A stretch of 64,000 nt of DNA. Origin: Blastocladiella emersonii ATCC 22665 (lineage: Eukaryota; Blastocladiomycota; Blastocladiomycetes; Blastocladiales; Blastocladiaceae). The stretch is from assembly GCA_025594325.1 (NCBI GenBank), contig JANHCV010000007.1:806001-870000 (forward strand). Direction: 5' to 3'. Under the pieces are notes generated by a model, which saw only the letters and a list, made by a program, of their open reading frames with translations, had not been told where the DNA came from and did no database searches. Position numbers and translations under genes: made by a program. This document shows, in pieces, positions 19,977 to 32,100 of the stretch; within the stretch, counting starts at the first letter, position 1; every line of letters begins with the position of its first letter.

Positions 19977-20864
19977 ATGTATCGCCGCCACCTCGCGCCG
20001 CTCGCCGTGCTGGCGCTCCTCGCCGCGTCCGTGACGGCGTCGCACTCGTCGGTCCCCGTCGTCGCGTGGCGCGCGCACGCCGCCCGCTCCGCCGCCCCCA
20101 CGTCGCACGTCCAGACCCCCGCCGCGGGTGTCGGCACCGCCTCGACGCTGCCGTCGCTCCTCGCCGACGCCGGCGTGTGGTCCGCCGCCGACCTGTGCAC
20201 CGCCTCGCCCGCCGTCGTCGTGTTCCAGCACGACAACGTGCACGCCGTCGACCTGCTCAAGCACCGCGACCACCCGGCCGTCCTGGTCCTCAAGGCCGCC
20301 AACGAGCAGAGCGCCGCGTCCGTCGAGGTCGCGCACTACGCGGGCGACGCTGCCGCTGACCTGGCTGCCGCGTACACGGTGACGTGCGATGCGTCTGCTG
20401 ACGGTGCCGTGCGTGTGGTCGACCTGCCCGCGCTCGCGGACGAGGTCGCCGACGCCAAGTCGCCTGCGGCTGCCACCGTTGCCACTACCATGGCCGCCGC
20501 TACGCGCGAGTTCCCCGACGCCCTGTTTGTGTACACGGGCACCTGGGCCGCGCCTGCCGTCGACGGCGGCGTCGAGGCGCTCGCTGTCTCGGCTTCGCCT
20601 GTGACCGGTGGTGCCTCGGGTGCGATCACGGCCAAGACGCCGTTCATTGGACAGTACCGCATTTTCACGCCCGGTTTCTTCATGGTACGTTGTTGCTTGC
20701 TCAGCCTGCGCGTTGGTACGCAACTGACCAGTTCTCGCTGCAAACAGACGCTCTCGGTCGCCGTCGGCCTGCTCCTCATCCTGCTCGTCGGCATCTCGTG
20801 GCTCGCCAGCATCAAGGTCCCTGCCGGCATGGAGGGATCCAAGCGCAAGCCCAAGACCGCCTAA
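19977..20864 (+). CDS. V-ATPase accessory/assembly protein, Ac45/Big1 type
   Basis: Exons 19977-20684 and 20748-20864 give 274 residues. The 63-nt intron (GTACGT...CAG) is a multiple of three without a stop, so reading through it would also give an open frame. The protein has an N-terminal signal peptide (HLAPLAVLALLAASVTAS) and a lumenal domain of about 210 residues. Its C-terminal module reads YRIFTPGFFM, a transmembrane helix (LSVAVGLLLILLVGISWLASI), and a short basic cytosolic tail with KRKPK. The FTPGxxM-helix module is typical of the ATP6AP1/Voa1/Big1 family, which helps assemble the V0 sector in the ER. The lumenal part is divergent, so the assignment rests on topology and the C-terminal module. 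Confidence 0.6.
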   Translation: MYRRHLAPLAVLALLAASVTASHSSVPVVAWRAHAARSAAPTSHVQTPAAGVGTASTLPSLLADAGVWSAADLCTASPAVVVFQHDNVHAVDLLKHRDHPAVLVLKAANEQSAASVEVAHYAGDAAADLAAAYTVTCDASADGAVRVVDLPALADEVADAKSPAAATVATTMAAATREFPDALFVYTGTWAAPAVDGGVEALAVSASPVTGGASGAITAKTPFIGQYRIFTPGFFMVRCCLLSLRVGTQLTSSRCKQTLSVAVGLLLILLVGISWLASIKVPAGMEGSKRKPKTA

Positions 20865-21039
20865 CCTCTCTCCTCCCCTTCCCCCTCTCCTCTTTGTTCG
20901 AAGTACGAGCCAAGGAATCGAACCACACGCGTGTCGTTTATATGAGCTACCGTTTATACCAAAACAACCAATCAATCAAATCAGATCCGTAAGAAGTCCG
21001 CTGCCAGTTGAAGGGCGCCTCGTCTCGTTCCTTGCTCTC

Positions 21040-24000
21040 TCACTGTTGTGGTGGTAGTGGTGGTGGTGGCCCAGCCACTGCACCCGCCGCCGTGTCCACC
21101 TCCATGTCTTCCGCCGCTGGCGCCGCCGCCGCGTCCTGCTGCGGTTCCCGAGGCGGCGGCGGCGTCAAGGCCGCGGACCACGCGCGCCGCGCCTGGCCCA
21201 GCTTCGCGCGCGCCGCGTTGTCCCACAGAAGACTCGCGAGAGCGCTACACCCGGAGTCGTTACCACCACCACGCCACTCTTGCCCTAGCAGCGAACGTAC
21301 CTGTCCCAAACCGCCTCGACCCCATCGACTCCCGTCTGGTACGTAACCACGAGTGCGCGCGCCACGAGCAACGCCGCGGACCCGGGCTCGCGCGGCGCGA
21401 CGCGGGACGCAAACTCGATGAGCGCGCGTGGCGACGCGTACGGCGCCGTGCTCGCGTCGGCCATGCGTTTCGCGAGCGCGTAAGCGGTCGGACCCGTAAC
21501 ATGGTTGAGAATCCAGTCGACCAAAGAAGCGTCCTACACGCGGACACGCGAAACAGAGAAGATAAGGTCAGACAACGGGGGGTTAGCGGCCGCGCCGAGC
21601 CGCCGACCACGACGAGATGAACGCGAAGCGAGAAAAAGGGGTGAAATGCACATGAACGTAAGCCGGCCGCACAAACGCGGGCGCGTCGGCGGCGAGATCG
21701 CCGGGGTACGGGAACAAGCGCGCGTGCGCCTTTGGGTCGAGCGCCGTGCGGAGCCACTTATTGGCGACGGTAGACGACGGCGAGTCAGTATCATCGGTGG
21801 CAGGAGCGGGGAGGAGCCAGAGGAGAAGCTCGCGCCACAGCGGGCCCGAGTCGCCGCGTCGCAGCGCGCCCGCGAGGTGCCGCGCCGTGCACGACGCCGT
21901 GGGCTTGTCGGCGAGCGCCGCGAGCGTCTGGTAGTGCAGCAGGCGGAGCGTTGGTGAGTCGCTGAGGTGTCGCGCCGCGAGCCGCGGTTTGTGCGCGAGG
22001 AGCGCCGCTGTCGTGGTCGTGGTCGCGGGCGTCGAGAGGTTGAGGAGGCGCTCGTACAGCGCGAGCGCGTGGACGGCGTCGACGCTGGACGCCATGGAGA
22101 GCTATACCCGCACGCGTAGAGTGAGTCGCGGCGACATTGCCTGTTGCTACACAAGAGCCGTACCGCGGGCATATCCGCAAACGCCGCGCGCGCCGCATTC
22201 ACGAGCGCCGTGACCGCGCCAGCCTTGTCGCCCGCTGCGACACGGTCCGCGATCAGCGCGTTCCACGCGACGACGTGCGCCTCGGGCGCGATCTCTGACC
22301 GGGCGAGCTGCTGCGCGAGCGCCCTGCGGCTGGTACTGCTGCCGCCGTTCTGACCCGCCGGCTGTGTGGGCGGGAGCACGAGGGTGAAGATCGACAGGAT
22401 CCCGTCCATCGAGTCGCGCGGGATCTCGGCCGCCGCCGCTGCGGCCGCGGCCGCAGCCTCCTGCGTCGCCGACGGGAGCTCGCCGTCCTCCATCATCGCG
22501 TTGGCGTGGTCGATCGCGGCGACGGCCGAGGTCAGCACCGCGGCGGTGCGCGCGAGGACGGCAAGTTCGGGGGTCGCAGCACCGCCGGCGACGGACGCGG
22601 ACCACGCAGTTTCGAGCTCGGCGGCGATCTGCGCGGCCGTGCGCAGTTTCGCGAGGACCTCCGGGTTCTCGGTGTCGCGCGGCGGGAGCACAATGAAGAG
22701 TCGCCGCGGCACGACAAACGCGTGCGGGAACACGACGCCGAGCACGTCGCGTGGCGGGAGCGCGTCGTGGGCGAGGACGTGAATGAGCGTGAGCCACGCG
22801 ATGGCGAGGTCGCGCGGCGGCAGGATGCGCCAGGCGACCGTCTCGTGGAGCTTGGCGGGGACCGACGCGGCCAGCTCCACCTCGACGTTGTCGGTCATGG
22901 CCGCGAGCTCGGGCGCGCGGAGGATCGACGCGAGGAGCCGCATTGTCGGGCCCATGCCGAAAAACGCGGCGAGGCTGTGGCACGTGCCGATCAGCGCGTC
23001 GAGGACGACGGGGTTGCCGGGCTCGTCGGCGGGCGCAGGCGCGGGCGCGAGCGCTGGATCCTCGATCGCGGCGAGGGCGTGTTTGGCCGTGGCGAGGAAA
23101 AAGTTGATGGCCGCGCCCGCGCGCTGCCCGGCCTGCGCCACACGCGCGGCCTGCTTCCACTGGAGCGTCCAGTGGGCCGGCCGGGCCTTGATAGCCGAAG
23201 CGAACGCGGTGTCGACCATCTCGTGGCCGACGCCCGCCTCCTTGCGCGCAATGAGCTCGAGGTACAGCTCCCAGATCGCGGGGTGCGCCGGGTACTGGGT
23301 GAGCCCGCGCTTGAGGATGGCGAGCGCCGGGTGGAGCGCCGTGTTGTGCGGGTTGTCGAGCGTCGCGCGCGTCATGTTCCCGGGGAGAAGCAGGATCGCG
23401 TACTGCACCCAGTCGTCGGGCGTCATGTCCTTGGCGGCCTCCTTCTCCTCAAACTCGCCCTCGTCGAGCGTCGGCGCAAAGAACCGCTCGACGTGTCGCG
23501 GCTCGGGGATACCCGCGAGCCGGCGCACGAGCCCCGCCATGGCGACGGGCCGCGGGACCGCCTCGGGGTCGAGCATCGCGGCGACCGCGCGCGACATGGT
23601 CACCCGCCGGAGCGCCTCGCGGGCGGCCGCGACGACGGCGTCGATCACGGCGTCGTTGGACAGCGCGCGCTTGATCCGGTCGCGCATGTCGGCGAGGAAC
23701 GCGGCGCCGTCGACGGCGGCCGCGTGCGTCTTGCGGATCAGCTTGCTGAGCCACAGCTCGGGCTTGTCCATCTCGGCCGTGTGCGTGAACTCGCACTTGG
23801 CGTCGTTGCACACGCCGCCGGCCGCGAGCTCGAACGGGCACAGGGCAACTTCGTGCGGGATCCGGACGCCCGAGGACGCGGACGTGGACGTCGCGTGCAG
23901 GTTGGTCTGGCTCCCGCGCGCCGACGACGGCTGTGTGCCGGGCTGCGCGCCGCGCTTGGCGTCGAGCGACGCGACGAGCGTGGCGGGCGGGTTCCACGGC

Positions 24001-26731
24001 GTGAACGGAGCCGCGGTCGTCGACGCCACCGCGAGCTCGGGCGTGTCGACGTCAATGAACTCGGTCGCGTCGTCCATGGTCGCGGCCGCCTGCCAGTCGA
24101 CGACGCCGGCCGTGCGCTTCCGGTCGGCCTCCATCTCGGCGACCTGCTCGGCGGTCCACTTCTTGGCGTCGGGGACCGTCAACTCCTCATCGGCGTGCGA
24201 CGCGGGCCGGCCCACGAGCCAGTCAGGGCGGACCGCGCGGATGCGCGACACGGAGACGACGTCGGCCGGCGGGATCCACCACCCGTCGACGTTCTCGCAC
24301 ACAATGAGCGTGGGGGCAGCGGGCGCGGCGGGTGGGGCGGGAGGTGCCGCGGTCGCCGAAACCGGCGCGCCCTTAATCCCGCTGACGACGGCCTCGACGG
24401 CGGCAATCAGCTTGGGCGCGAGGAGCGCGTCACGCTTGCTGCGCAGCCGCTCGTACTTCTCCTGGAGCGCGTCGCGCTCCGCCTTGGCGGCAGCGTCGAC
24501 GGCGCGCTTCGCCTCCTCGGCCTTTCTCGCCGCGGTCGCGCGCTGGATCGAGAGCGCCGTCGCGGCGCGCAGGGCATCGGCGACGGCGGTATTCGCGGCC
24601 TCGGCCTCGACGCGCGCCGCGTCGTGTTGCGCCTGGGCGGCCTCGAGGGCAGCCCGCGCCGCGTCGATGGCCGCGCGCGCGGTGTCGACCGCACGGGCCT
24701 TCGCCTCGGCCGCGGCCTTGAGCGCGTCGGTGCGCGCCTGCGCGGCGGCGACGTCGACCGCGAGCTGCGCCTCGTTCCGCCGCGCCGCTGCGAGTGCCGC
24801 GGCGAGCTCCTGCTTCCTCGCGTCCATGTCGGGCGACCCCGCGGACGACGGCGTCGCCGAGGGAACCGGTGTGCCCGCACCGCTCCCGATGCCGCTGTGG
24901 TTGCTCGACACGCTGCCGGCTCGGACGTAGATGTGACGGAGGGCCGGGTTTGCGGCGGCGCCGGCGGGGGCCGCGGGGGCCGCGGGGGTGCCGAGCGTGC
25001 GCAGCTTGTGGATCCGCGGCGCCTCGTCCTCGTCGTCGCTCACGTCGATGAACAGGTCCTGCACCGTGTTGCGGGCGAACGGGACGTTGTTGTTGCCGGG
25101 AGCGAAAGCGGGTGGTGGGGGTGGCGGAGGCGGGGGCGGGGGCGGCGAGCGCGCGGCGGGTGCAGATGAGGGGCGAGGCGCGGATGGCGGTTGAGGAACT
25201 GGAGGTGGTGGAGGCGGCTGCTGTCTCGCCGGCGGGGGTGGAGGAGGCGGCTGCTCTCTCACTGGCGGCGGCGGTGGCTGCTCCCTCACCGGCGGAGGCG
25301 GCGGCTGCAATCTAACCGGCATCGGGGGTACAGACTCGGCGACGGCGACGGCCGCCGCGGGCAGCGTGAGCGGCATGGGCGGCATAGTCGGCGGTCTAGC
25401 GGGCAGCGACGCGTGCGGCGGCGAGAGCAGCCCGTCGGGCTTGCCCGCCGGTCGCGGCGCCGGCGGGAGCGACGACGAGCTAGAAGCGGCGGAAAGACCC
25501 GCGCGAGGCGGCGTCGCATCGCTCGCGTTCGGGTGCGTGGCGGGCCGGTGGCTCGTCGAGGTCGACGCCGAAGACGAGATGCGTGCGCGCTTGTACGACT
25601 CGGCGTAGCTGCCGCTGCTGCTACCGGCCGCGGCGTCGTGCGAGGAGCCATTCGGGTGGGCCCGCTTCGCGACGGTGGCGAGGACCGGCGGGGAGCCGGG
25701 TCCCGGGCTCCATCTGGACCGCGGCGGGCGGCCGTTGGTCTGCTGGTGCAGGCGCGGCGAGGGCTCGGGGGTCCCGTCAGACCGCACCGAGGCGGGCGAT
25801 GCGGCAGCGCGCGACGTCAGGGTCGGCGCGGCGGCGGAGCGCGACGACGACGAGGACGAGGGCTGGTCCGGCGCCGAGCTCGGGCGAACGTGCCGGGGGA
25901 CGGTCGAGAAGGTCGATGCCGGGACCGAGCACGGGGTCCCGCTGGACGACTGCCGGCCGTTGGACTGCGTGTGCGCCACCGCCGTCAGTTCGGGCGTGCG
26001 CTCAGACCGCGCCGAAGTGGTGGGCGATGCGACAGAGCGCGACGTGACGGCGGACGGCGCGCTACTGCGGCGCGGCGGCGGCTGCAGCAGCTGCTGGTGC
26101 TCGAGCGCCGGCGTCTGCTGCCGCTCCTGCTGCTGCTGCTGCGACTGCAGCGAGGGCGCGGGCGTCGACCCGGCGGTGCTGCAGTTCCGTTCGCGGATCT
26201 CCTGCTCCTTCTGCAGCTTGTGGACGTATTGGAACACCTCGTTGACGCGGGGCTGCAGGTGCGAGTTCTTGGACAGGGCCTCGACGACCACGTCGACCGG
26301 GACCTGCGCGCACACCTCCTCGATGCCGAGCGTGCTCTCGAGCAGCTGCACAGCGAGCTGTTGCGGGTCGACGGGCGAGGTCGGGGCGCTAGAGGCGGAT
26401 GTCTGCATAAGACGATCGACTTCCCTTAGACCAATGGCGAGCGGAAAGCGTACCTCGCGACGACTACGGGCGCGGGTGCCGGTGCCGGCGCGGCGGGCGG
26501 TGCCGGCTGAAAGAAGAACTGCTGCTGCTGCTGCGGATACTGCTGTTGCTGAGCCGGTTGCTGCTGTGGCACGGCGTACTGTTGGAACCCGAACTGCCAG
26601 ACGGGCGGCGCGAGAAACTGGGCCGCGCCGGGCGGGGCGGGCGGGAACGCCATGGCGTAGGGCCAGCCGGGCGGCAGGGGCGGCGGGGGCGGGCCGCCGC
26701 CGCCAGCGCCACCGGCGCCAAAGGGATACAT
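21040..26731 (-). CDS. red1: ZFC3H1/Red1-type nuclear RNA-surveillance scaffold
   Basis: Five exons fit: 26731-26454, 26388-22164, 22101-21658, 21533-21301 and 21244-21040. They sum to 1,794 codons plus stop. The zinc finger CPFELAAGGVCNDAKCEFTH (about residue 941) is the zf-C3H1 motif of fission-yeast Red1 and human ZFC3H1, which link the Mtr4 helicase and the nuclear exosome. Before it come a Gln/Pro-rich N-terminus, long polyproline runs (about 446-530), and an Ala-rich coiled coil (about 610-740). After it come half-a-TPR repeats (HPAIWELYLELIARKE, then VHALALYERLLNLS in exon 3). This order resembles ZFC3H1 more than the shorter Red1. The third intron (about 120 nt, donor GTTCAT) is the least certain. 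A longer open frame upstream of 26731 is antisense noise. Convergent with the preceding gene. Confidence 0.83.
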
Positions 26732-26943
26732 GGTAGAGCGTGTGTTGGCGGTCGGTTGCGCCAAGTCGAGCGGGGTTGATCCGTAGCAGGGGGGCGGCGA
26801 GGGGAGGGGGAGACGTCTCGGGGCGGAGCGCGACGCTTCGAGCGAGAGACAGACGCGCTTCGCCGCGGCCCGTCAGCTGACTGATATCCCGAGAAGTATC
26901 ACACACACGCAGATGGATTACAAGACAATATAGGGCTACAATA

Positions 26944-29082
26944 TTACAGCCGCATACGGCGCGGCTTGGACAGAATGTTGCTCGCGTCGACGCCGTCGTC
27001 GTCCTCGTCGTCGAGCTGGAGCTGCAGGCGGCGCCGCTTGACGACGGGCGTGCCGGGGACCGTCGCGTCGCTCGACAGGTTCTTCCACGGGCTCGACGGG
27101 ACCTGCGGAGGTGACGACGAGTGGACCGACGACGCGCCGCCGCGCGTGCGTTTGTTCCGGCGCGGCGTCGACGCGACGGCCGGCGCCGGCGCGGGCGTGA
27201 ACTCGTCCTCGTCGCTCGCGTGCGCACTCCCGCCTCCCGCGCCGCCGCGTAGCTGTGGCTGCGGGTACTGGTGCGCGTATGCGCCGGGCCCGCCGTTGGG
27301 CCCACGCCCGCCGCCACCGCCGCCGACACGGCGGCCCGTCATGTCCTTGATGTAGTACTGCGTATCACGCCGCTTGGCCGCGCGCGTCGGCTGCGCGGAC
27401 CCAAACTCGCGGTACCGCGCGGCGCGCGCGCGGTCGGCGTCGCGGTCGGCGTCGTAGTACCACTGCGTGGGCCGCGTCAGCCACTTGTTCTTGGGCCGCA
27501 GCGCGAACATGGGCTTGTCCTCGAGCGTCGCCAGCACGTCCGCGTGCCAGATGTCCGGGGCGGGGTGGTTGCGGTAGTACACCTGGTTGGTCGAGATTTC
27601 GGCGAGCAGCTCGTGCAGCGACAGGTCGCTCCGGCCGCAGAAGGTGAAGGACTCGACGATGATGTCGAGCAGCGGCATTGGCGGGGAGCCGTAGTCGGCG
27701 TGGGTTGGCGGAGGGGAGACAGGCGAGGAGAGCGCGCTCGAGAGCGAGCCGCTGGTGCCCGGTCTCGACACGGTGCGGGGTGGGGTGCTCGGGCCCGCGA
27801 TCGAGAGCAGCTGCGGTTGTTGTGGTGGCGGCGCAGCAACGACTGCAGGTGGTGGGGTCGGCACCTTCTCGACGTCGACGACGGGCTCGTCGGCCTCGTC
27901 CTCGGGGAAAGCGACCGACAGCTCGATGGGAGCGCGGCGTGCTGGTGGGACGGGCGTAGTGGACTGAGCAGGTCGAGAAGACGAGGGCGGGTCCGATCGT
28001 GGTGCCGAGAGCGGCTTGTCGGACGAGCGAGGCGTCGTGGCCGCCGAGCGAGAGGGGGTGGGCGTCGCGCTCTTGATGGAGAGCAGTGCCGAGATGGCAT
28101 CGGCATCATCCGAGGTGGCTGCTGTTGGTGGTGCCGCATTCTCGTCGTTGCGGGGACGAGGAGCGGGCGGGAGCGAGACAGTTTTGAGGGAAGGCGACGA
28201 GGAGGCAGTGGGCGAGAAGACACCCAAGCGCGGTGTTGGGCGCGATTTGGGCGGGGGCATGATGGCTGCCGACGCCGAGGAGGAGGGCGTGGTGGCGAAG
28301 ACCGAGGGCGACGACTTGGCGGCCGTGGGTAGCGACCGTAGTGGTGCCGCAGCAGGTGCCGTCGAAGGCAGAGGCGGGAGGGCCTCGCGCACGACACCGC
28401 TCGACGGGGCGGGCGTCACTGGCGCAGCCACCGTAACCGGGCTCTGCGACGGGGCGCGGCGCGGGGTCGACCCGGGCGCCGTAGACGCCGCCGTCGATGC
28501 GACCGTAGACGCAGGCGAGGCCGCAGCGACGGACCCCGCATCCGACTTGGTCGGCGTCGCGGGCTCGGGAGCGTCACCGCGGAAGACGAACTTGAGGTCG
28601 CCGGGGAACTCGACGATAGTGCCGTCCTCGAGCAGCGGGTGGTCGTCGTCGTCGGCAAAGCACAGGCGGCCGGCAACGGTGACGCCGTTGAGGCCGAGGA
28701 CGCACAGGCGGAAGGCGCTGGCGGCCGCGTCCCACATGACGAGCGCGTGGCGCCGGGACAGCTTCTTGGCGGCGGCACCGGTGCCCTGCACAATGTAGTT
28801 GCAGTGCGGGTGGCGGCCGATGAGCACGCCGCGGTGCCGGCGGCCGTACAGCGGCACGGGCTCGGTCGGCGCGAGCACGCTGCTGCCGGGCGTCGTCGCC
28901 GTCGTTGCGGCGGCAGGCATGGTGGCCACGCGGGCCGGGGTCGTGGCCGAGGCGGCCGGAGTGTCCATGGCAGTGTAGCGGTACCTTGGCGGCGATGGAG
29001 GAATGCGAGAGAGGAGGGGCGATTTGAGCGGGCTTGCAAGGGGAACCGACCGCCGTTGCAGCGGCCGAAAAGTGCGAGACAT
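26944..29082 (-). CDS. FHA-domain nuclear protein with possible divergent forkhead segment
   Basis: An uninterrupted ORF of 712 residues. The FHA domain (about residues 75-170) shows the phosphothreonine-binding signature: GVLIGRHPHCNYIV, KKLSRRHALVMW, and LGLNGVTVAGR. Such domains read phosphothreonine on checkpoint and transcription proteins. A long Ser/Pro/Thr-rich linker follows. At about 467-535 a segment (LHELLAEISTNQVYYRNHP, then a Trp and a KPMFALRPKNKW end) resembles a divergent forkhead winged helix, which would give the FHA-forkhead order of Fhl1 and FOXK. That part is tentative. The C-terminus is acidic with basic patches (KRRRLQLQLDDEDDD), suiting a nuclear protein. A second in-frame ATG at 28968 is an equally good start. 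It is divergent from the acyltransferase, 116 bp away. Confidence 0.72.
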   Translation of the reverse strand: MSRTFRPLQRRSVPLASPLKSPLLSRIPPSPPRYRYTAMDTPAASATTPARVATMPAAATTATTPGSSVLAPTEPVPLYGRRHRGVLIGRHPHCNYIVQGTGAAAKKLSRRHALVMWDAAASAFRLCVLGLNGVTVAGRLCFADDDDHPLLEDGTIVEFPGDLKFVFRGDAPEPATPTKSDAGSVAAASPASTVASTAASTAPGSTPRRAPSQSPVTVAAPVTPAPSSGVVREALPPLPSTAPAAAPLRSLPTAAKSSPSVFATTPSSSASAAIMPPPKSRPTPRLGVFSPTASSSPSLKTVSLPPAPRPRNDENAAPPTAATSDDADAISALLSIKSATPTPSRSAATTPRSSDKPLSAPRSDPPSSSRPAQSTTPVPPARRAPIELSVAFPEDEADEPVVDVEKVPTPPPAVVAAPPPQQPQLLSIAGPSTPPRTVSRPGTSGSLSSALSSPVSPPPTHADYGSPPMPLLDIIVESFTFCGRSDLSLHELLAEISTNQVYYRNHPAPDIWHADVLATLEDKPMFALRPKNKWLTRPTQWYYDADRDADRARAARYREFGSAQPTRAAKRRDTQYYIKDMTGRRVGGGGGGRGPNGGPGAYAHQYPQPQLRGGAGGGSAHASDEDEFTPAPAPAVASTPRRNKRTRGGASSVHSSSPPQVPSSPWKNLSSDATVPGTPVVKRRRLQLQLDDEDDDGVDASNILSKPRRMRL

Positions 29083-29198
29083 CCGCCACGTGACGCGGCC
29101 CGGCTTGAGTTTCGACGCGTTGCCTTGCCTCGAGCGCGTCGCTCTTCCTCATCCCCCTCCCTCCCTCTCCCCGCACATCGCAACGGATCACAACCACC

Positions 29199-32100
29199 AT
29201 GGACTGGAGCAACGGCAGCGGAGACGACGACGGCGACGGCCAGCCTGGTCGCACTCCCCCGATCGCCACCGAGGGGGAGGCGCCACAGCCGCAACCGAGG
29301 AGCCCCACCGCGCCCGCCGCCCGCCCCAACAACCGGGCTCCCTCGTCGCATGCTGCGTCTGGGCCCTCGGCTCCTCCTCTTTCCGTGGCCCACCATGGCA
29401 GCAGCAGCCGGGGAGTCGACGAGGGCGCGGGCGCCGCCAGCGCTGCGGCTCTCCCGCCACCGCATCCGTCCGCCGTACCTGCTACGCATCAGCAAACTAC
29501 GCTATCGACCCACGCGAGCGCCGAAGCTGCTGCCCGCGCACCATCGTCATCATCCTCGTCGTCGTCGGCGAGTACTTCAAAAAAGGACCCGGCGCCTGCC
29601 TCGAAACCCGCCGCGTCCGTTGAGCAGGGCCCCGCGCTCCTCGTCATCCCGAAGCTCACCAAGCCGCCGCCCTCGCCGCCCAACAACCGCGGCAAACGCT
29701 CGTCTCGCCGCGCCCACCCGCACCCGCGCGACGCCATGGACACGACGCGTGCCACGACCGAGCAGCCGGCGTCGTCGCCGTCGGCGGTCCACGACCACCA
29801 CCACCACCACCATCACCGGCCAGGCCGGCCACACCGCTCGCTCACGGGCAGCCAGCTCGCCGCCGATGCCGAGGCGGCTGCTGCTGCCGCCGCGGCCGCT
29901 GCGCGCGCTCCGACCGAGGAGGCGGCAGCAGCGCCGTCAAGCGGCCCCAAGTTTGCCGTGGGCGTTGACGACGACGGCCGGCCCGCCGACGAGATCTCGG
30001 ACGACACGGCGGTCCCCGCCGACCTCGCCAACCTCGCCGACACCAAGGGACTCGGCCGGTTCCGCCAGGACCCCGTGCGCTTCATGATCCGGCTCTCGGC
30101 AGAGGGCTCGGCGTTCTACCTGGGCTCGGTACGCACGCTTTCGCTGGACTCACTCCGCGTCGCGCTGAACTAACCCGCTGCGTGCAGGGCTGGCGCAAGT
30201 ATGAGGGCTACATCGGGTCCAAGATCCTGTACCCGGGCTACTCCAAGGACATTTACCGCGCCGTGCTCGCCTCCACCACCGTGCAGGACGCGATTGCCGC
30301 CACCGTCGCCCACGAGGTGCGCCAGGGCCGCGACCGCGCCACCATCGAGAAGGCCGCCCGCGCCAAGGCTACGTCGTACATCAACGCCCTCATTGCCGAC
30401 CTCAGCTCCAAGCGCACGCTGCGCTTCGTCGCGTTTGTCGTCAACAATTTGCTCGTGCGGTACGTTGCTCGGTTCGGACCGGTTGCGCAATCTACCCTGA
30501 CCATTGCGCGCCGCGTTCTGTAGCATGTACCACCAGGGCATCTTCATCAAGGGATCCGAATGGCTCGCCGTACGCCTTCTCCCCCCTCGTCGTCCCTATC
30601 GCACCCTCTCACCTCCCCGTGCGAATGTAGCTCCGCAACGCCGCCAAGGCCGCCGAGGAAAAGGGCGTCTCGCTCGTGTTCCTGCCGTGCCACAAGTCGC
30701 ACGTCGACTACCTCGTCATCAGCTACGTCTTCTACCGCCTCGGCCTCGCCCTGCCGCACATCGCCGCCGGCCAGAACCTGAACATCCCCGTCGTCGGCAA
30801 GTTGCTCAAGAAGGGCGGCGCCTTCTTCATCCGGCGCTCGTTCGGCAACGACCCGATGTACTCGGCCGTGTTCAAGTCGTACCTCGAGGTCCTGCTGCAG
30901 CGCGGCCACAACATGGAGGCCTTTATCGAGGGCACGCGGTCGCGCACGGGCAAGCTGCTCCCGCCCCGGTTCGGCGTGCTCAAGGTCATCCTCGACGCCG
31001 TCATGTCCGGCCGCGTCAAGGACGCGGTCATCGTGCCCATGTCGATCGGGTACGACAAGGTGATCGAGACCGAGTCGTACGTCAATGAGCTGCTGGGCCG
31101 GCCCAAGGAGCCCGAGTCGCTCGGCCAGCTCGTCAACTCGACGTCGGTCCTGCAGCTGAAGCTCGGCCGCATCGACGTGCGGTTCGCCACGCCCTGGTCG
31201 CTCCGCGCCTGGGTCGATGCCGAGTGCATGGCGCGTGTCCCCGGCCCGCTCGCCCACGGCGGCGTCAACTCGCAGCTCCTCCTGCGCGCGCTCGGGTACC
31301 GCGTGCTGTCCGACATCAACGGCGTCTCGGTCATCATGCCGTCGGCACTCGTCGGCACCGTGATCTTGACGCTGCGCGGCCGCGGTGTCGGACGCAGCGA
31401 CCTCGTCGCCAAGATCGACTGGCTCCGGTCACAGATCGTCGCCAAGGGCGGCAAGGTCGCCGAGTTTGGTGACCCGACGCCCGTTATTCTCGACCGCGTC
31501 CTCGCCCTCCTCGGCGCCGACCTGATTGGCGAGCGCCGCGAGCTCCTCGAGCCCGTCTACTTTGTCAAGAAGCGGTTCGAGCTCTCCCTGTACCGCAACG
31601 CCGTCATGCACCACTTCATCGCCGAGGCCATCCTGTGCGCGTCCATCGAGGTCGGGCTCCGCGAGCAGCGCGGCGGGGTCGCCATGACGTACCACCAGCT
31701 TCTCCGCGGTACGCTTTTCGATGTGTGTGCACCATCACCCCCGAGGTCTGACATCTCGCGGTCGAGTACATGTAGACGTGGCGTGGCTGTCGCAGATTTT
31801 CAAACGCGAGTTCATCTACCCGCCGGGCGGCGTGCTCGACAACATGAACGTGACGCTCAAGTCGCTCAAGCGCAACGAGGTGCTGGGCGACATCGACCAG
31901 ATCCTGGACCGCGAGAAGTTTGACTTCTACTGCTTCCTCATCTGGCCGTTTGTCGAGACGTACTGGCTCGCGTGCGTGTCGCTGCTGCTCCTCGACCCGA
32001 CGCGGTCGTGGGGCGACGACGGGGACGGCGAGGGTGCCGCTGCCGCGGCCGACGGGTCGGTACCACTACGGTCAACGGCGAGCGATGATCCCGTCGTCGC

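Noticed and set aside
20900-20960. tRNA-like arm (GGTTCGATTCC and TAGCTCA on the minus strand)
   Set aside because: The spacing between the D-arm-like and T-arm-like parts is only about 26 nt, with no anticodon arm or acceptor stem.
22506-25169. Very long plus-strand open frame opposite the Red1-type gene
   Set aside because: Arg/Gly/Asp-rich composition typical of the complement of GC-biased codons; no known motif.
21534-27329. A 1,931-codon open frame on the minus strand taken as one exon
   Set aside because: Its first 300 codons are Arg-rich antisense-like sequence overlapping the FHA gene and the true first exon; splice motifs and family similarity place the start at 26731 with introns.
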